DNA from: Pectobacterium aroidearum
Lineage (GTDB): Bacteria > Pseudomonadota > Gammaproteobacteria > Enterobacterales > Enterobacteriaceae
Direction of reading: 5' to 3'
Assembly: GCF_015689195.1 (NCBI RefSeq)
Contig: NZ_CP065044.1
Coordinates: 682,001 to 746,000 of the forward strand
DNA length: 64,000 bases
Part shown: one piece after another, positions 17,519 through 28,719 of the stretch
Numbering within the stretch: the stretch's first letter is position 1
Layout: each line of letters starts with the position of its first letter
Made by a program: the position numbers and the translations under genes
Notes under the pieces: model-generated
The model's database searches: none
What the model saw: the letters and a program-made list of their open reading frames with translations, nothing else
Told to the model about the DNA's origin: nothing

Positions 17519-19081
17519 ATGCTCGACAATACGATGAAAGTCCAGTTGAAAGCCTATCTGGAAAAATTAACCAAACCTGTTGAGTTGATTGCGACTCTGG
17601 ATGACTCCGCGAAATCTGCTGAAGTCAGAACCTTGCTGACTGAAATCGCTGAGCTGTCTGAACGGGTAAGTTTTGTTGAAAAGAATGAGTTAGCAGTACG
17701 TAAGCCTTCATTCCTGATTACCAATCCAGGTTCCCAGAGCGGCCCGCGTTTTGCCGGTGCGCCAATGGGACATGAGTTTACCTCCCTGATTCTGGCGTTA
17801 TTGCAGGTGGGCGGCCATCCGTCGAAAGAAGCGAAAGAATTACTCGATCAAATCCGTAATCTTGACGGTGCGTTCCACTTTGAAACGTATTACTCGCTTT
17901 CCTGCCACAACTGCCCGGACGTGGTGCAGGCACTGAATTTAATGGCGGTGCTGAATCCGAATATCACCCATACCGCGATTGACGGTGGTGTGTTTCAGGA
18001 TGAGATCCAAAGCCGCAATGTCATGGGCGTTCCGACCGTTTTCCTGAACGGCGAACACTTTAGTCAGGGGCGGACGAGCCTCGCAGAGATTGTGACTAAA
18101 ATCGATACCGGCGCGGGCGCTAAGCAGGTCGAGAAGCTGAACCAGCGTGACGTCTATGACGTGTTAATCATCGGTAGCGGCCCAGCAGGGGCAGCCGCGG
18201 CGGTTTATTCGGCGCGTAAAGGTATTCGTACCGGTTTGGTCGGTGAACGTTTTGGCGGTCAGGTATTGGATACGGTTGATATCGAAAACTACATTTCCGT
18301 TCCGAAAACGGAAGGTGCCAAACTGGCGACCGCGCTGAAGAGCCATGTTGATGACTACGATGTTGATGTGATCGATGCGCAGAGTGCAGAAGCCCTAATT
18401 CCCGGTGGCGAACCCGGCAAGCCGCATCAGGTGATAACCGTATCCGGTGCGACGCTGAAGGCGCGTAGCGTGATTATTGCAACCGGCGCGCGCTGGAGAA
18501 ACATGAATGTACCCGGCGAAGATCAGTACCGTACGCGTGGCGTAACGTACTGTCCGCACTGTGACGGTCCGCTGTTTAAAGGCAAGCACGTCGCGGTGAT
18601 TGGCGGCGGGAACTCCGGTGTGGAAGCGGCTATCGATCTGGCTGGCGTGGTGAAACATGTCACGCTGCTTGAGTTTGCACCGGAACTGAAAGCGGATTCG
18701 GTATTGCAGGACAAAGTGCGTAGCCTGCCGAACGTTGACATCATTCTGAATGCGCAAACCACAGAAGTGAAAGGCGATGGACAGAAGGTCACGGGGCTGA
18801 GCTACAAAGATCGTATTACCGATACGGTGCACGATTTAGCGCTGGAAGGGATCTTCGTGCAGATTGGCCTGCTGCCTAACACCCACTGGCTGGAAGGGAC
18901 GGTAGCCAGAAACCGCATCGGTGAAATTGAGATCGATGCCAAATGCGAAACCAGCGTGAAAGGGGTCTTTGCTGCCGGCGACTGTACGACCGTGCCGTAC
19001 AAGCAAATCATCATTGCGACGGGTGAAGGTGCAAAAGCGTCCCTGAGCGCCTTTGACTACCTGATTAGAACTCGTGCGTAA
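17519..19081 (+). CDS. ahpF: Alkyl hydroperoxide reductase flavoprotein AhpF
   Basis: A 520-residue FAD/NADH disulfide reductase that transfers electrons from NADH to AhpC. The N-terminal tandem thioredoxin-like domain carries the CHNC redox pair near residue 129. FAD binding follows ([19 protein letters not shown] near 215). The thioredoxin-reductase-type active site CPHCDGP is near 345, then the NADH site [10 protein letters not shown]. It ends with [16 protein letters not shown], the second FAD motif. Start ATG 17519 follows AAGGA. Length equals the E. coli protein within a residue. Confidence 0.99.
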   Translation: MLDNTMKVQLKAYLEKLTKPVELIATLDDSAKSAEVRTLLTEIAELSERVSFVEKNELAVRKPSFLITNPGSQSGPRFAGAPMGHEFTSLILALLQVGGHPSKEAKELLDQIRNLDGAFHFETYYSLSCHNCPDVVQALNLMAVLNPNITHTAIDGGVFQDEIQSRNVMGVPTVFLNGEHFSQGRTSLAEIVTKIDTGAGAKQVEKLNQRDVYDVLIIGSGPAGAAAAVYSARKGIRTGLVGERFGGQVLDTVDIENYISVPKTEGAKLATALKSHVDDYDVDVIDAQSAEALIPGGEPGKPHQVITVSGATLKARSVIIATGARWRNMNVPGEDQYRTRGVTYCPHCDGPLFKGKHVAVIGGGNSGVEAAIDLAGVVKHVTLLEFAPELKADSVLQDKVRSLPNVDIILNAQTTEVKGDGQKVTGLSYKDRITDTVHDLALEGIFVQIGLLPNTHWLEGTVARNRIGEIEIDAKCETSVKGVFAAGDCTTVPYKQIIIATGEGAKASLSAFDYLIRTRA

Positions 19082-19149
19082 TATCGGCCTATGGGAGAGG
19101 GACGCATCTGCCTCTCTCCTGCTGCTTTGACGATGACCTTTACTTTCCG

Positions 19150-19187
19150 CGCGGCGATGTCTCAAAAGAGGCGTCGCCGCGTTTTTT
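19150..19187 (+). terminator. Intrinsic terminator after ahpF
   Basis: CGCGGCGA (19150-19157) pairs with TCGCCGCG (19174-19181), followed by six T. A second, imperfect stem (GGAGAGG at 19094 with CCTCTCTCC) lies nearer the stop. Confidence 0.8.
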
Positions 19188-19594
19188 CGCCTCAAAATTT
19201 TCCTTTCGATCGTAAAAATTAGATCTCAGCCCTTGCCAAGGGACAATAAGAAATTCATAATGCTGGCCGCTCTGTGCTATTGCACGTTTTTGCTGTCTAC
19301 ACAGCATTGTATTTCGAGCGTTGGCGTTACCTCAATCCACACCATTTTTTATCAGTTAATACAAAAAATCATATTCTTCTTAACAGACTTATCCACAGGC
19401 TGTTCGTTGGTTATTTAGTAATCACGCTATGTTGTTGATAAAATACTGTAGGGTATCTTATTGATATCTATTTATAAATTTTACTTATAAAATATTATAA
19501 CGATCGCTTGTACTTTTTGTGACAGTTGATTGGCAACGGTTTTTTTATTTATTCACAGCGCGTGCGACAAACTAATGACAACGGTTTGAGCGAC
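19188..19594. other. AT-rich gene-free region with one DnaA-box sequence
   Basis: About 400 bases between convergent ahpF and queG, strongly AT-rich from 19320 to 19560. TTATCCACA at 19389-19397 is a perfect DnaA-box consensus, but I see only one, with no cluster. No supported gene: a 61-codon open frame at 19233-19418 has no family resemblance or ribosome site. Confidence 0.5.
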
Positions 19595-20734
19595 TCACGC
19601 ATCGCGCGGTAATCCTTTCTCGACTGCACGAATAAGTCGTTTTTTCTGTGTAGAATGGACGTCAATTTCCAGCGATGCGCGGCGTTCCAACTGCTGGCGA
19701 ATCGCCCAGTGGATATGTTCATCCAACAGTTCGCTTTCACCCAGACGGGTTTGCAGTGCCAGCACGATACTATCCTGATAGGGAGCATTCCCCAGCGCGA
19801 CGGCAATATTGCGTAGCCAGCGGAGATGACCGATACGCCGGATCGGTGACCCTTCCGTAATTCGCAGAAATTTCTCTTCATTCCAGCCGAATAGCGTCAG
19901 CAGCTCCGGCGTGTGCAGCGCGGCACGCGGGCTGAAATCAGCCTCGTCGGTGAGCTGTGAAAACCGATTCCACGGGCAAATAAGCTGACAGTCGTCGCAG
20001 CCATAGATGCGATTGCCCATTAGCGGACGGAATTCTTCAGGAATCGGACCTTCCAATTCAATGGTCAGATAGGAAATACAGCGGCGGGCATCGACGGTAT
20101 ACGGTGCGACAATCGCACCTGTTGGGCAGGTGGTCATGCAGGCGACACAGCGGCCGCACTGTTCTTCTTGTGGTCGATCGACGGGCAGAGGTAAATCGAT
20201 CAGCAGTTCACCGAGAAAGAACCAGGAACCCGCTTCTCTGTTCAGGATTAGTGAGTGTTTACCAACCCAGCCCAGCCCGGCTTTCGCAGCCAAAGGGCGC
20301 TCCATAATGGGCGCGGAATCGACAAAGGGACGGAAATTCAATTCACCGCAGTATTCCTGGATCTGATCGCCGAGTTTTTTCAGCCGCTGGCGTAATAGCT
20401 TGTGGTAATCGCGGCCCAGCGCATAGCGGCTAACGTAGCCGAGTTCCGGGTTTTTTAAGGTGCTGGCGAACGCGGCTTTGGCGGGCAGATAATTCATACG
20501 AACGCTAATGACGCGCAGTGTGCCGGGTAGCAGCTCATGCGGACGTGCCCGCAGCATGCCATGACGCGCCATCCAGTCCATTTCTCCGTGGTATTGCTTA
20601 TCCAGCCAGTCTTGAAGCCGAGGCTCTTCTGCGGACAAATCGGTGTCGCAGATACCGACCTGCTGGAACCCTAATTCCTGTCCCCATTGTTTGATGTGTT
20701 GCGCTAATTCATTGAGATCGTAGGGGTATGACAT
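19595..20734 (-). CDS. queG: Epoxyqueuosine reductase QueG
   Basis: 379 residues, equal to E. coli QueG. A cobalamin-dependent iron-sulfur enzyme, it performs the last step of queuosine synthesis on tRNA, reducing epoxyqueuosine to queuosine. Two 4Fe-4S cluster motifs are visible: CGRCVACMTTCPTGAI near residue 190 and CDDCQLICPWNRF near 245. The C-terminal region holds HEAT-like helices. I chose the start at 20734 (MSYPYDLNELAQHIKQWG, matching the E. coli N-terminus); an in-frame start at 20776 would add 14 non-conserved residues. It is transcribed divergently from the gene at 20902. Confidence 0.96.
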   Translation of the reverse strand: MSYPYDLNELAQHIKQWGQELGFQQVGICDTDLSAEEPRLQDWLDKQYHGEMDWMARHGMLRARPHELLPGTLRVISVRMNYLPAKAAFASTLKNPELGYVSRYALGRDYHKLLRQRLKKLGDQIQEYCGELNFRPFVDSAPIMERPLAAKAGLGWVGKHSLILNREAGSWFFLGELLIDLPLPVDRPQEEQCGRCVACMTTCPTGAIVAPYTVDARRCISYLTIELEGPIPEEFRPLMGNRIYGCDDCQLICPWNRFSQLTDEADFSPRAALHTPELLTLFGWNEEKFLRITEGSPIRRIGHLRWLRNIAVALGNAPYQDSIVLALQTRLGESELLDEHIHWAIRQQLERRASLEIDVHSTQKKRLIRAVEKGLPRDA

Positions 20735-20901
20735 GGGGAACCGTAAAAATGTACTGTATTGTCTCGATTTTATCACAAAGTCCCGGTATCACCGTGGAAC
20801 AGAAGAAAGCTGTCGATAAAAAGTACAGATAAAGTTTTTGAGACTGCCGTCGATATTTTAAAAATAGCATCGCACCAATTATAAAACTCTGGGGGCTCTA
20901 C

Positions 20902-21786
20902 ATGGAAATGGCACCATTGTCCTTTTATCGCACCACGATTCACGGCTTGGATCTCAGCATTGATGTTAATCAACGGCAGGCTGCACAGCTGGTTAACGTG
21001 GATAAATCGGCGATGACCCTTGATGTTGAACAGATACAAATTAGTCAGGAAGGGCGGAAACAGTTACAAGACGATATTATATCGCAACCGGCCCACCGTT
21101 TTTTCTCCTCTGATATCGACAATGCATTGTCACAGGCGCTAGCCGATCAGCCCGAGCAGGTGTCTCAGGCGGTTTACCGTATCATCGATGAAAATCTTAT
21201 GAATAGCTCAGCGTTGAATGGAGAACAGCGTCAAGCCTCGTTAGCGCTGGGGCTTTCTCAGGCTGCTTATCTGGCTGAACACTATATCAATGACGAGCAG
21301 AAACAATCCTTTCTGGATGCGATGAAACAAATCGCCGCAATTTCGCAGACGCGGACGACGGACGAAAAAGGCAATGTCTCTTATTACAATCCTCCTTCAT
21401 ACATACCCGGAACGACGGAATATAAGGTGGACTGGAGTGCGATTATGAAAGAGAAAGAGCCGGAGAAATATGAGAAGTATCGGGAAGCGCTCGAATCCGG
21501 TGATGCTGTAAAAGGGTTAGAGGAATTTATAAGCTTCGTCAGCACTGCCGCCATTAAACATCCTGACTGGGGACGTGAGTATCAGAACAACGCTGCCCGA
21601 CAGGTTAACGAGCTGAAGCAAGCAGAAATAAGCAATCCATTTGCGGATATTGATTTGTCCACCCCATCTGGCTTTATGTCGGGCGCGCTTGAGGTATTAA
21701 AAAACGCTTTTAATGAACCAACGCTGCAATACGCGGTAAAGCGGATCGACCAGTTCTTTGCCTCGCTGCCTGATATTTCTCGCTAA
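20902..21786 (+). CDS. Unknown 294-residue protein between queG and nnr
   Basis: I do not recognise this protein. It has no signal peptide and no membrane segment; it is acidic and helical. Near residue 42 it reads VEQIQISQEGRKQLQDD, a phrase common near the start of flagellar or secretion-associated proteins, but that is weak evidence. Residues about 145-160 carry a Tyr/Pro-rich stretch (YYNPPSYIPGTTEY). In E. coli queG and nnr are divergent neighbours with nothing between them, so this gene is an insertion in an otherwise conserved block. A GGGGG run 7 bases before the ATG could act as ribosome site. Confidence 0.72.
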   Translation: MEMAPLSFYRTTIHGLDLSIDVNQRQAAQLVNVDKSAMTLDVEQIQISQEGRKQLQDDIISQPAHRFFSSDIDNALSQALADQPEQVSQAVYRIIDENLMNSSALNGEQRQASLALGLSQAAYLAEHYINDEQKQSFLDAMKQIAAISQTRTTDEKGNVSYYNPPSYIPGTTEYKVDWSAIMKEKEPEKYEKYREALESGDAVKGLEEFISFVSTAAIKHPDWGREYQNNAARQVNELKQAEISNPFADIDLSTPSGFMSGALEVLKNAFNEPTLQYAVKRIDQFFASLPDISR

Positions 21787-21878
21787 TACACCTTGATCAT
21801 CTGCCCGTTCTCTCTGGCGAAGCGGGACAGACCTTGCTAACTTGAAATGCATGTTCCATGCCGTTGATGGAGAACAAC

Positions 21879-23423
21879 ATGCATCACGCCACTGAGCCTT
21901 ATCGGCTCGATACGGCAGAAACCACATTGCCTGATTCGGTGTTTTACGCCGAGTGGCTACGCCATGAAGAAGCCAGGGCAGCCGCCGAATCAGGGATTTC
22001 GCTGTGGGCGCTCATGCAGCGTGCGGGAGACGCCGCATTTCAGGTGGCGCGCCAATGCTACCCCTCTGCTCGACGCTGGCGAGTTCTGGCCGGACACGGC
22101 AACAATGGTGGCGATGGATATGTGGTCGCCAGTTTGGCCATGGCGGCGGGCATTGACGTGGATGTTGTTGCCTGTGCCAGCGATAAGCCATTGCCCGATG
22201 ACGCTCGCCTTGCCCGCCAGCGCTGGCTGGAGCAGGGCGGGCGTGTTCAGGATGTGAATGCGCAGGATGCTGATTCGCCGTGGCCAGAAGGGATCGATCT
22301 CATCGTTGATGGCCTGCTCGGCACCGGGCTTTCCGCTGCTCCGCGTGCACCCTATGCTGCGTTAATCACGCAGGCAAATGCTTATCCCGCCCCTATCGTT
22401 TCACTGGATATTCCCTCTGGATTACATGCCGAAACCGGCGCTTGTGCTGGCGTTGCGATCTGCGCGGCGCAGACGGTGACGTTTATCGCGCTGAAACCGG
22501 GCTTACTGACTGGCCGTGCTCGTGAACAGGTTGGGAAATTACATTACCACTCGCTAGGCTTACAGACATGGCTGGATGACCAAACCGCACCGATACGGCG
22601 ACTGACTGCGGCGCAGCTTGCCAAATGGTTGTCTCCTCGACCAGCCGGACAACATAAAGGCGATAACGGTAGGCTGCTGGTGGTGGGCGGCAACACTGGC
22701 CTGGGTGGCGCGGTATTGATGGCCGCCGATGCGGCGTTACACAGCGGCGCAGGCTTAGTGCGAGTACTTACTCACAAACAGTATCAATCGGCGTTTCTCA
22801 CGGCCCGGCCTGAGTTAATGGTGCAGGAGCTGACGACAGATACCTTGCGTCAGGGGCTGGAATGGGCGGATGTCGTCGTGATTGGGCCCGGTCTAGGACA
22901 GGATGAATGGGGTAAAAGCGCGCTGCGTCTGGCAGAAAATTGTAACAAACCCATGTTATGGGATGCGGATGCGCTTAACCTGCTGGCAATCAATCCGCAT
23001 AAGCGGCAGAATCGCGTGCTGACACCTCACCCCGGCGAGGCTGCACGTTTACTGAATTGCCGTGTCTCTGATATTGAAAGTGATCGCTTACTTGCGGTGA
23101 CACGGTTGGTAAAACGCTATGGTGGCGTTGTTGTGTTAAAAGGGGCGGGAACGGTGATTGCCAGCGAGCGAGACGAGATTGCCATTGCTGATGTAGGAAA
23201 CCCAGGCATGGCGACAGGTGGCATGGGAGATGTGCTGTCAGGTATTGTCGGCGGTTTGCTGGCACAAAAGCTCTCGCTGTATGATGCGGCTTGTGCCGGG
23301 TGTGTTGTACACGGTGCGGCGGCCGATTGGTTGGCGGCACGACGCGGGACCCGAGGTATGCTGGCAACCGATTTACTGCCGGTGCTGTTTCGATATGTTA
23401 ATCCCGAGCGGATGTGTTTATAG
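21879..23423 (+). CDS. nnr: Bifunctional NAD(P)HX epimerase / ADP-dependent dehydratase
   Basis: 514 residues against 515 in E. coli YjeF/Nnr. The N-terminal half (to about 220) is the epimerase (GHGNNGGDGYVVASLA near 75); the C-terminal half is the ribokinase-like dehydratase (HPGEAARLL near 390, GNPGMATGGMGDVLSGI near 445). It repairs hydrated NADH/NADPH in the cytosol. ATG 21879 has GGAGA 5 bases upstream and is preferred to ATG 21858 or 21866. It heads the nnr-tsaE-amiB-mutL-miaA-hfq-hflX-hflKC superoperon. Confidence 0.96.
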   Translation: MHHATEPYRLDTAETTLPDSVFYAEWLRHEEARAAAESGISLWALMQRAGDAAFQVARQCYPSARRWRVLAGHGNNGGDGYVVASLAMAAGIDVDVVACASDKPLPDDARLARQRWLEQGGRVQDVNAQDADSPWPEGIDLIVDGLLGTGLSAAPRAPYAALITQANAYPAPIVSLDIPSGLHAETGACAGVAICAAQTVTFIALKPGLLTGRAREQVGKLHYHSLGLQTWLDDQTAPIRRLTAAQLAKWLSPRPAGQHKGDNGRLLVVGGNTGLGGAVLMAADAALHSGAGLVRVLTHKQYQSAFLTARPELMVQELTTDTLRQGLEWADVVVIGPGLGQDEWGKSALRLAENCNKPMLWDADALNLLAINPHKRQNRVLTPHPGEAARLLNCRVSDIESDRLLAVTRLVKRYGGVVVLKGAGTVIASERDEIAIADVGNPGMATGGMGDVLSGIVGGLLAQKLSLYDAACAGCVVHGAAADWLAARRGTRGMLATDLLPVLFRYVNPERMCL

Positions 23424-23460
23424 CCGATGTTTTTAGGACTTATGTTTTTAGAACAATAGA

Positions 23461-23943
23461 ATGAAAAAAATAGTCTTACTTCTGCCGGATGAGGCAGCCA
23501 CTATCTCATTAGGCACGGCGCTGGCGAAAGCCTGTGACGGCGCTTGTGTTATCCACCTTTATGGCGATCTTGGCGCGGGGAAAACGACGTTTAGTCGTGG
23601 ATTCCTACAGGCGCGCGGTCATCAGGGCAATGTCAAAAGCCCCACTTATACGCTGGTAGAGCCTTATGCGTTATCGCCGCTGGCTGTCTACCACTTTGAT
23701 CTCTATCGACTGGCCGACCCGGAAGAGTTGGAGTTTATGGGGATCCGTGATTATTTGACGCAGGACGCCATTTGTCTGATTGAATGGCCGCAACAGGGCG
23801 CAGGCGTGCTGCCCGATGCGGATATCGAACTGCATCTGCGCTATCAGGATCAAGGCCGACAGGCTGAACTGTCCGCGGTCTCTGCGGCAGGAGACGCAAT
23901 GTTACAACGTTTTTCTCTTCAGCCAGGAACAACAGAATCATGA
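23461..23943 (+). CDS. tsaE: tRNA t6A threonylcarbamoyl transferase ATPase TsaE
   Basis: A 160-residue P-loop ATPase needed with TsaB and TsaD to make N6-threonylcarbamoyladenosine on ANN-decoding tRNAs. Walker [15 protein letters not shown] is near residue 38; [10 protein letters not shown] near 60 and [17 protein letters not shown] near 78 are family signatures. Its TGA overlaps the amiB ATG by 4 bases (ATGA), indicating translational coupling. Confidence 0.96.
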   Translation: MKKIVLLLPDEAATISLGTALAKACDGACVIHLYGDLGAGKTTFSRGFLQARGHQGNVKSPTYTLVEPYALSPLAVYHFDLYRLADPEELEFMGIRDYLTQDAICLIEWPQQGAGVLPDADIELHLRYQDQGRQAELSAVSAAGDAMLQRFSLQPGTTES

Positions 23944-25613
23944 TGAGTCGTATGGTTACGCTGTTCATCGGCGTATGGCTGTTGCTGGCAGGGGCGGCGT
24001 GGGCAGCGAATCTGTCGGACATTAAGGTAGACAATGCCTCAGGTCAGGCCACGGTGCGCCTGAGTTTTAGCGGTCAGCCTATTTATGCTTTTTTCCCTCT
24101 AAGTAACCCTGCCAGAGTGGTCATTGATATTCGTCAGACCGGCGTCATTCAAGGCCTGCCGTTGGATTTCAGCGGGCAAAACCTGATTAAGCGTGTGCGT
24201 ACCAGCAATGCGCAGGATGCACAAAGCCTGCGTTTGGTGCTGGATTTGACTCAGGCGGCCAAAACGCGAGCGGTGACGCAAAAAGAAGGATCGGGCTACG
24301 TTGTGGTTTTCACCATCACCGGTGATAAAGCGAAAACGGTACCAGTCTCAGCGCCTCCGGCTTCGCGGCAGCAAAATAGCGCACCGGCAGAGCCCGCCAA
24401 AAATCCGTTTACCAATAAACCTACCGTGGTCGTTAGTAGCAGTTCGTCATCGACTACCCGTGCGCCGGTTCGGCAGGGGAATGAACGTGTTGTTGTGGCG
24501 ATTGATGCCGGTCACGGCGGGCAGGATCCTGGGGCGATTGGCCCGAACGGTCTGAGGGAGAAAAATGTCACCATTTCTATCGCCCGTAAGCTACAAGCCT
24601 TACTGAATAGCGACCCAGCCTTTAAAGGTGTGCTGACGCGCGACGGCGACTACTTTATTTCCGTCATGGGACGTTCGGACGTGGCGCGCAAGCAGGGGGC
24701 GAACCTGTTAGTGTCGATTCACGCGGATGCCGCGCCGAATCGTAATGCCAAAGGTGCCTCCGTTTGGGTGCTGTCCAACCGCCGTGCGAACAGCGAAATG
24801 GCAAACTGGCTGGAACAGCACGAGAAACAGTCTGAACTGTTGGGCGGCGCGGGCGATCTGTTAGCGAACAGCAGCGCCGATCCTTACCTCAGTCAGGCGG
24901 TACTGGATCTGCAATTTGGTCACTCCCAGCGTGTGGGATATGACGTGGCGACGAAAGTACTGCGCGAACTCCAGCGTGTCGGCGGGCTGCATAAACGACG
25001 CCCTGAGCACGCCAGTTTAGGGGTATTGCGTTCGCCGGATATTCCTTCTCTGCTGGTGGAAACCGGATTTATCAGTAACGTTGCAGAAGAGCGACTGCTG
25101 GGCAGTAACGATTATCAGGAAAAAATCGCCAACGCGATTTATCAGGGGCTGAGGGGGTACTTCCAAACGCACCCGATGCAATCCCTCCCAAAGCAGGAAA
25201 GCCGCCCACTACAGTCGGCGGCAAGTGATACTGCAACGTCGAGTGGTAACGTCAGCACAGCAAAAGCAAGTGCGGGCAGCACGCGTCATACCGTTGCGCG
25301 TGGCGAAACACTTTCTTCCATTGCGCGGCGTTATGGCGTCAGCCTCGCAGCCATGCGTGATGTGAATAAGCTGAATAAGGATATCGTCTGGGTTGGACAG
25401 CGCCTGAATATTCCGGCGACAGGGACGAAACAGACGGCATCAACCCCAGCGCCCAAAAAGGCAGCGCCAGTGAAGCATAAGGTCGTAAAGGGTGATAGCC
25501 TGAGTGCGATCGCTGCCCGTTACGGTGTCAGCATGAAAGATATCCAACAGGCGAATAATATGCGTTCCGGCACGGTACAACTGGGGCAAACGCTGATTAT
25601 TCCGTCCGCCTGA
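23940..25613 (+). CDS. amiB: N-acetylmuramoyl-L-alanine amidase AmiB with two LysM domains
   Basis: A 557-residue periplasmic zinc amidase that splits septal peptidoglycan during cell separation, normally activated by EnvC. Order of parts: signal peptide (to about residue 22), AMIN domain (about 25-125), Ser/Pro-rich linker, and an amidase_3 domain. The amidase starts [17 protein letters not shown] near 183, holds SIHADAAPN near 260 and ends at LVETGFISN near 375. Two LysM repeats follow ([18 protein letters not shown] and [18 protein letters not shown]). E. coli AmiB is about 445 residues with one LysM, so this form is longer with one extra binding module. Confidence 0.95.
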   Translation: MMSRMVTLFIGVWLLLAGAAWAANLSDIKVDNASGQATVRLSFSGQPIYAFFPLSNPARVVIDIRQTGVIQGLPLDFSGQNLIKRVRTSNAQDAQSLRLVLDLTQAAKTRAVTQKEGSGYVVVFTITGDKAKTVPVSAPPASRQQNSAPAEPAKNPFTNKPTVVVSSSSSSTTRAPVRQGNERVVVAIDAGHGGQDPGAIGPNGLREKNVTISIARKLQALLNSDPAFKGVLTRDGDYFISVMGRSDVARKQGANLLVSIHADAAPNRNAKGASVWVLSNRRANSEMANWLEQHEKQSELLGGAGDLLANSSADPYLSQAVLDLQFGHSQRVGYDVATKVLRELQRVGGLHKRRPEHASLGVLRSPDIPSLLVETGFISNVAEERLLGSNDYQEKIANAIYQGLRGYFQTHPMQSLPKQESRPLQSAASDTATSSGNVSTAKASAGSTRHTVARGETLSSIARRYGVSLAAMRDVNKLNKDIVWVGQRLNIPATGTKQTASTPAPKKAAPVKHKVVKGDSLSAIAARYGVSMKDIQQANNMRSGTVQLGQTLIIPSA

Positions 25614-25664
25614 TGCTTCATGCTGACGATGTCGAGAGATTGAGGATTGTAAGAGGGATACGCC

Positions 25665-27674
25665 ATGCCGATTCAGGTGTTGCCACCGCAGTTGGCTAAC
25701 CAGATTGCCGCCGGAGAAGTGGTTGAGCGTCCGGCTTCGGTCGTGAAGGAGCTGGTGGAAAACAGTCTGGATGCAGGGGCAACCCGGATTGATATCGACA
25801 TCGAGCGCGGTGGGGCGAAGCTGATTCGTATCCGTGATAACGGCTCGGGCATCGGAAAGGATGAGTTAACGCTGGCGCTGGCGCGCCATGCGACCAGCAA
25901 AATTGCGACGCTCGACGATCTGGAAGCGATCGTCAGCATGGGCTTTCGTGGCGAAGCGCTGGCGAGTATCAGTTCTGTCTCCCGCTTAACCCTGACATCA
26001 CGCACCGCTGAACAATCCGAAGCCTGGCAAGCCTACGCCGAAGGGCGCGACATGGCGGTGACGGTCAAGCCTGCCGCCCATCCTGTTGGCACTACGCTGG
26101 AAGTGCTGGATCTGTTTTATAACACGCCCGCCCGCCGCAAATTCATGCGTACCGAGAAAACCGAATTCACGCATATTGATGAGGTGGTGCGCCGCATTGC
26201 GCTGGCGCGTTTCGATGTCGCGATTACGCTGCATCATAACGGTAAGCTGATACGACAATATCGTGCGGCACCGGATAAAAGTCAGTATGAACGCCGTTTA
26301 GGCAACATCTGCGGGGCGACCTTCCTGCAACATGCGCTGGCGGTCTCCTGGCAGCATGGCGATCTCACCATTCATGGTTGGGTGGCCGATCCGGTTGGCG
26401 CTAAACAGCTGCCGGATATGCAGTATTGCTACGTGAACCAGCGCATGATGCGCGACCGGCTCATCAATCACGCTATCCGACAGGCTTATCAGGATCAGCT
26501 TAGCGACGATCAGCAGCCCGCCTATGTATTGTATCTGGAGATCGACCCGCATCAGGTGGATGTCAATGTGCATCCCGCCAAGCATGAGGTGCGGTTCCAT
26601 CAGGCGCGTCTGGTGCATGATTTTATCTATCAGGCGGTGATGTCCGTTTTGCAACAGGCATCCACGCCGGGACTCGGCATGACATCGCCGGAGACTGGGA
26701 AGCCCGTGCAATGGCAGCAGGAAAATCGTCCTGCTGCTGGCGAAAACCATTTTGCCCAGCCGCCGCGTACCGATAACTCCCCATCGTATGGCGGGAAAAC
26801 GCCGCGCGCGGGCCATTCTGGCCAGGCGAAAGAATCTACCTATTCCGGCTATCAACCGGAGAATCCGTACCAGAAAAAACAGGGCGATCTGTATAAGGCG
26901 TTGCTGCAACCAGCGGATGGCGCGGCAGGTGCGTCAAACCCGTCTGGTGAGCATATTTCTGTACCGGCGAATCGCGTTATGCCGCCAGAGACGGTGGTGC
27001 TGCCGACGGCATCACACGATTCCCCCCCAAATCGAATCGCGCCGGATGCTACAACCAGCCGTAACCAGCCACGCGCGCCGATTGAGTCGCCGCTGGAAAG
27101 CCAATCGAACGGTTTCGGGCGCGTATTGACGGTTTATCCGCCGTGCTACGCGCTGTTGGAGTACCATAAGGGGCTGGCGATGCTGTCGCTTTCGGTTGCT
27201 GAGCGCCATCTGAAGGTGGTGCAGTTGACGCCGTCGGAAGAGGGGCTGCGGGCGCAGCCGTTATTGATTCCGCAACGTCTGACGTTGAGTAAATCTGAGC
27301 TGAGCGTGTTGTCTGCGCATCACGCTTTGCTGGCGCGTTTTGGTATTGATGTCTTGGTTGAGTCACAGCGTGCAACGCTGCGTGCTGTACCTTTACCATT
27401 GCGCCAACAAAATTTACAAAACTTGATCTCCGAACTGATAGGCTATCTGGCCAACTATCAGACGGTTGAGACACAGCAGGTGGAACCTGGTGAATTAGCA
27501 TCGTGGATGGCAACGCGATTGCAGAGTGAGCAGGAAAGCTGGAGCCATTCTCAGGCCATACAATTACTGGCGGATGTCGAGCGGCTTTGTCCGCAGTTGG
27601 CGAAAGCGCCGCCGTCTGAACTTTTATATATGATGGACATCCATGATGCCATCAAGGCTTTAAAGCATGAGTGA
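25665..27674 (+). CDS. mutL: DNA mismatch repair protein MutL
   Basis: 669 residues, longer than E. coli MutL (615), the excess lying in the disordered middle. The N-terminal GHKL ATPase (about 1-330) has motifs [16 protein letters not shown] and [10 protein letters not shown]. The linker (about 340-480) is rich in Pro, Gln, Ser and Asn. The C-terminal dimerisation domain (about 480-669) shows no DQHAAHERI-like endonuclease motif, as expected for an organism with MutH. It couples MutS recognition to MutH nicking. Its end overlaps miaA by 8 bases. Confidence 0.97.
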   Translation: MPIQVLPPQLANQIAAGEVVERPASVVKELVENSLDAGATRIDIDIERGGAKLIRIRDNGSGIGKDELTLALARHATSKIATLDDLEAIVSMGFRGEALASISSVSRLTLTSRTAEQSEAWQAYAEGRDMAVTVKPAAHPVGTTLEVLDLFYNTPARRKFMRTEKTEFTHIDEVVRRIALARFDVAITLHHNGKLIRQYRAAPDKSQYERRLGNICGATFLQHALAVSWQHGDLTIHGWVADPVGAKQLPDMQYCYVNQRMMRDRLINHAIRQAYQDQLSDDQQPAYVLYLEIDPHQVDVNVHPAKHEVRFHQARLVHDFIYQAVMSVLQQASTPGLGMTSPETGKPVQWQQENRPAAGENHFAQPPRTDNSPSYGGKTPRAGHSGQAKESTYSGYQPENPYQKKQGDLYKALLQPADGAAGASNPSGEHISVPANRVMPPETVVLPTASHDSPPNRIAPDATTSRNQPRAPIESPLESQSNGFGRVLTVYPPCYALLEYHKGLAMLSLSVAERHLKVVQLTPSEEGLRAQPLLIPQRLTLSKSELSVLSAHHALLARFGIDVLVESQRATLRAVPLPLRQQNLQNLISELIGYLANYQTVETQQVEPGELASWMATRLQSEQESWSHSQAIQLLADVERLCPQLAKAPPSELLYMMDIHDAIKALKHE

Positions 27675-28608
27675 TGTAGAAAAAGCGTCGTTGCCGCCTG
27701 CCATTTTTATCATGGGGCCAACGGCGTCAGGAAAAACGGCATTGGCAATGGCGTTAAGAGAATATTTGCCAGTAGAGTTGATTAGCGTAGATTCCGCCCT
27801 CATTTATAAAGGCATGGATATCGGGACTGCGAAACCGAGTGCGGAAGAGCTGGCATTGGCACCGCATCGGTTAATCGACATTCTCGACCCAGCGGAATCT
27901 TATTCTGCGGCCGATTTTCGCCGCGATGCGCTACGTGAGATGGCGGAAATTACCGCCGCCGGGCGCATTCCCCTTCTGGTTGGGGGGACGATGCTGTATT
28001 TCAAGGCACTGCTGGAGGGGCTTTCTCCTCTGCCGCCAGCCGATGCTGCCGTGCGCCAGCGCATTGAAGAACAGGCAAAAGAAGTCGGCTGGGAAGCGAT
28101 GCATCGGCAGCTTAGTGAGATCGATCCGATAGCTGCAATTCGGATTCATCCAAATGATCCGCAGAGACTCTCGCGAGCACTGGAAGTTTTTTTCGTTTCA
28201 GGTAACACTTTAACTGAACTGACAAAAACGTCTGGCGACGCGCTGCCCTATCAGGTTCATCAGTTTGCTATCGCCCCGGCGACACGTGAATTGTTGCATC
28301 AGCGAATTGAACAGCGTTTTCATCAGATGTTGGCGGCGGATTTTGAGAGAGAAGCCCGGTTATTATTTGCCCGGCAAGACCTTCATACGGATATGCCCTC
28401 TATTCGTTGCGTTGGTTATCGCCAGATGTGGTCATATTTATCCGGTGAAATTGATTACGATGAAATGGTTTATCGGGGAATTTGTGCGACGCGTCAGCTA
28501 GCGAAGCGCCAAATGACCTGGCTACGCGGTTGGGATGATGTCTGCTGGCTGGATAGCGAAAAACCGACTGAAGCACTGGACAAGGTAATAGAGGTTGTTA
28601 GTGCATAG
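27667..28608 (+). CDS. miaA: tRNA dimethylallyltransferase MiaA
   Basis: 313 residues. It transfers a dimethylallyl group to A37 of tRNAs reading UNN codons, the first step to ms2i6A. P-loop [11 protein letters not shown] is near residue 18; [16 protein letters not shown] and [10 protein letters not shown] are diagnostic. ATG 27667 overlaps the mutL stop. A small hairpin and short intergenic space separate it from hfq, which probably also has its own promoters here as in E. coli. Confidence 0.97.
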   Translation: MSDVEKASLPPAIFIMGPTASGKTALAMALREYLPVELISVDSALIYKGMDIGTAKPSAEELALAPHRLIDILDPAESYSAADFRRDALREMAEITAAGRIPLLVGGTMLYFKALLEGLSPLPPADAAVRQRIEEQAKEVGWEAMHRQLSEIDPIAAIRIHPNDPQRLSRALEVFFVSGNTLTELTKTSGDALPYQVHQFAIAPATRELLHQRIEQRFHQMLAADFEREARLLFARQDLHTDMPSIRCVGYRQMWSYLSGEIDYDEMVYRGICATRQLAKRQMTWLRGWDDVCWLDSEKPTEALDKVIEVVSA

Positions 28609-28667
28609 GTTGGGTGATTGTGTACAATCGGTGAGTCTCAGCGTGCAAGTTTTTACACCGTTATTTT

Positions 28668-28687
28668 AGAGCCGTAGGGCTCTTTGT
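28668..28687 (+). terminator. Weak hairpin between miaA and hfq
   Basis: AGAGCC (28668-28673) pairs with GGCTCT (28678-28683) around a 4-nt loop, followed by TTGTT. Short stem and poor T-run; it may attenuate read-through into hfq. Confidence 0.35.
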
Positions 28688-28719
28688 TACAAACAACATA
28701 CAAATAAGGAAAATATAGA

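Noticed and set aside
19389-19397. DnaA box as part of a replication origin
   Set aside because: Only one box seen, no cluster of boxes, and no origin-linked genes such as dnaA, dnaN or mnmG nearby.
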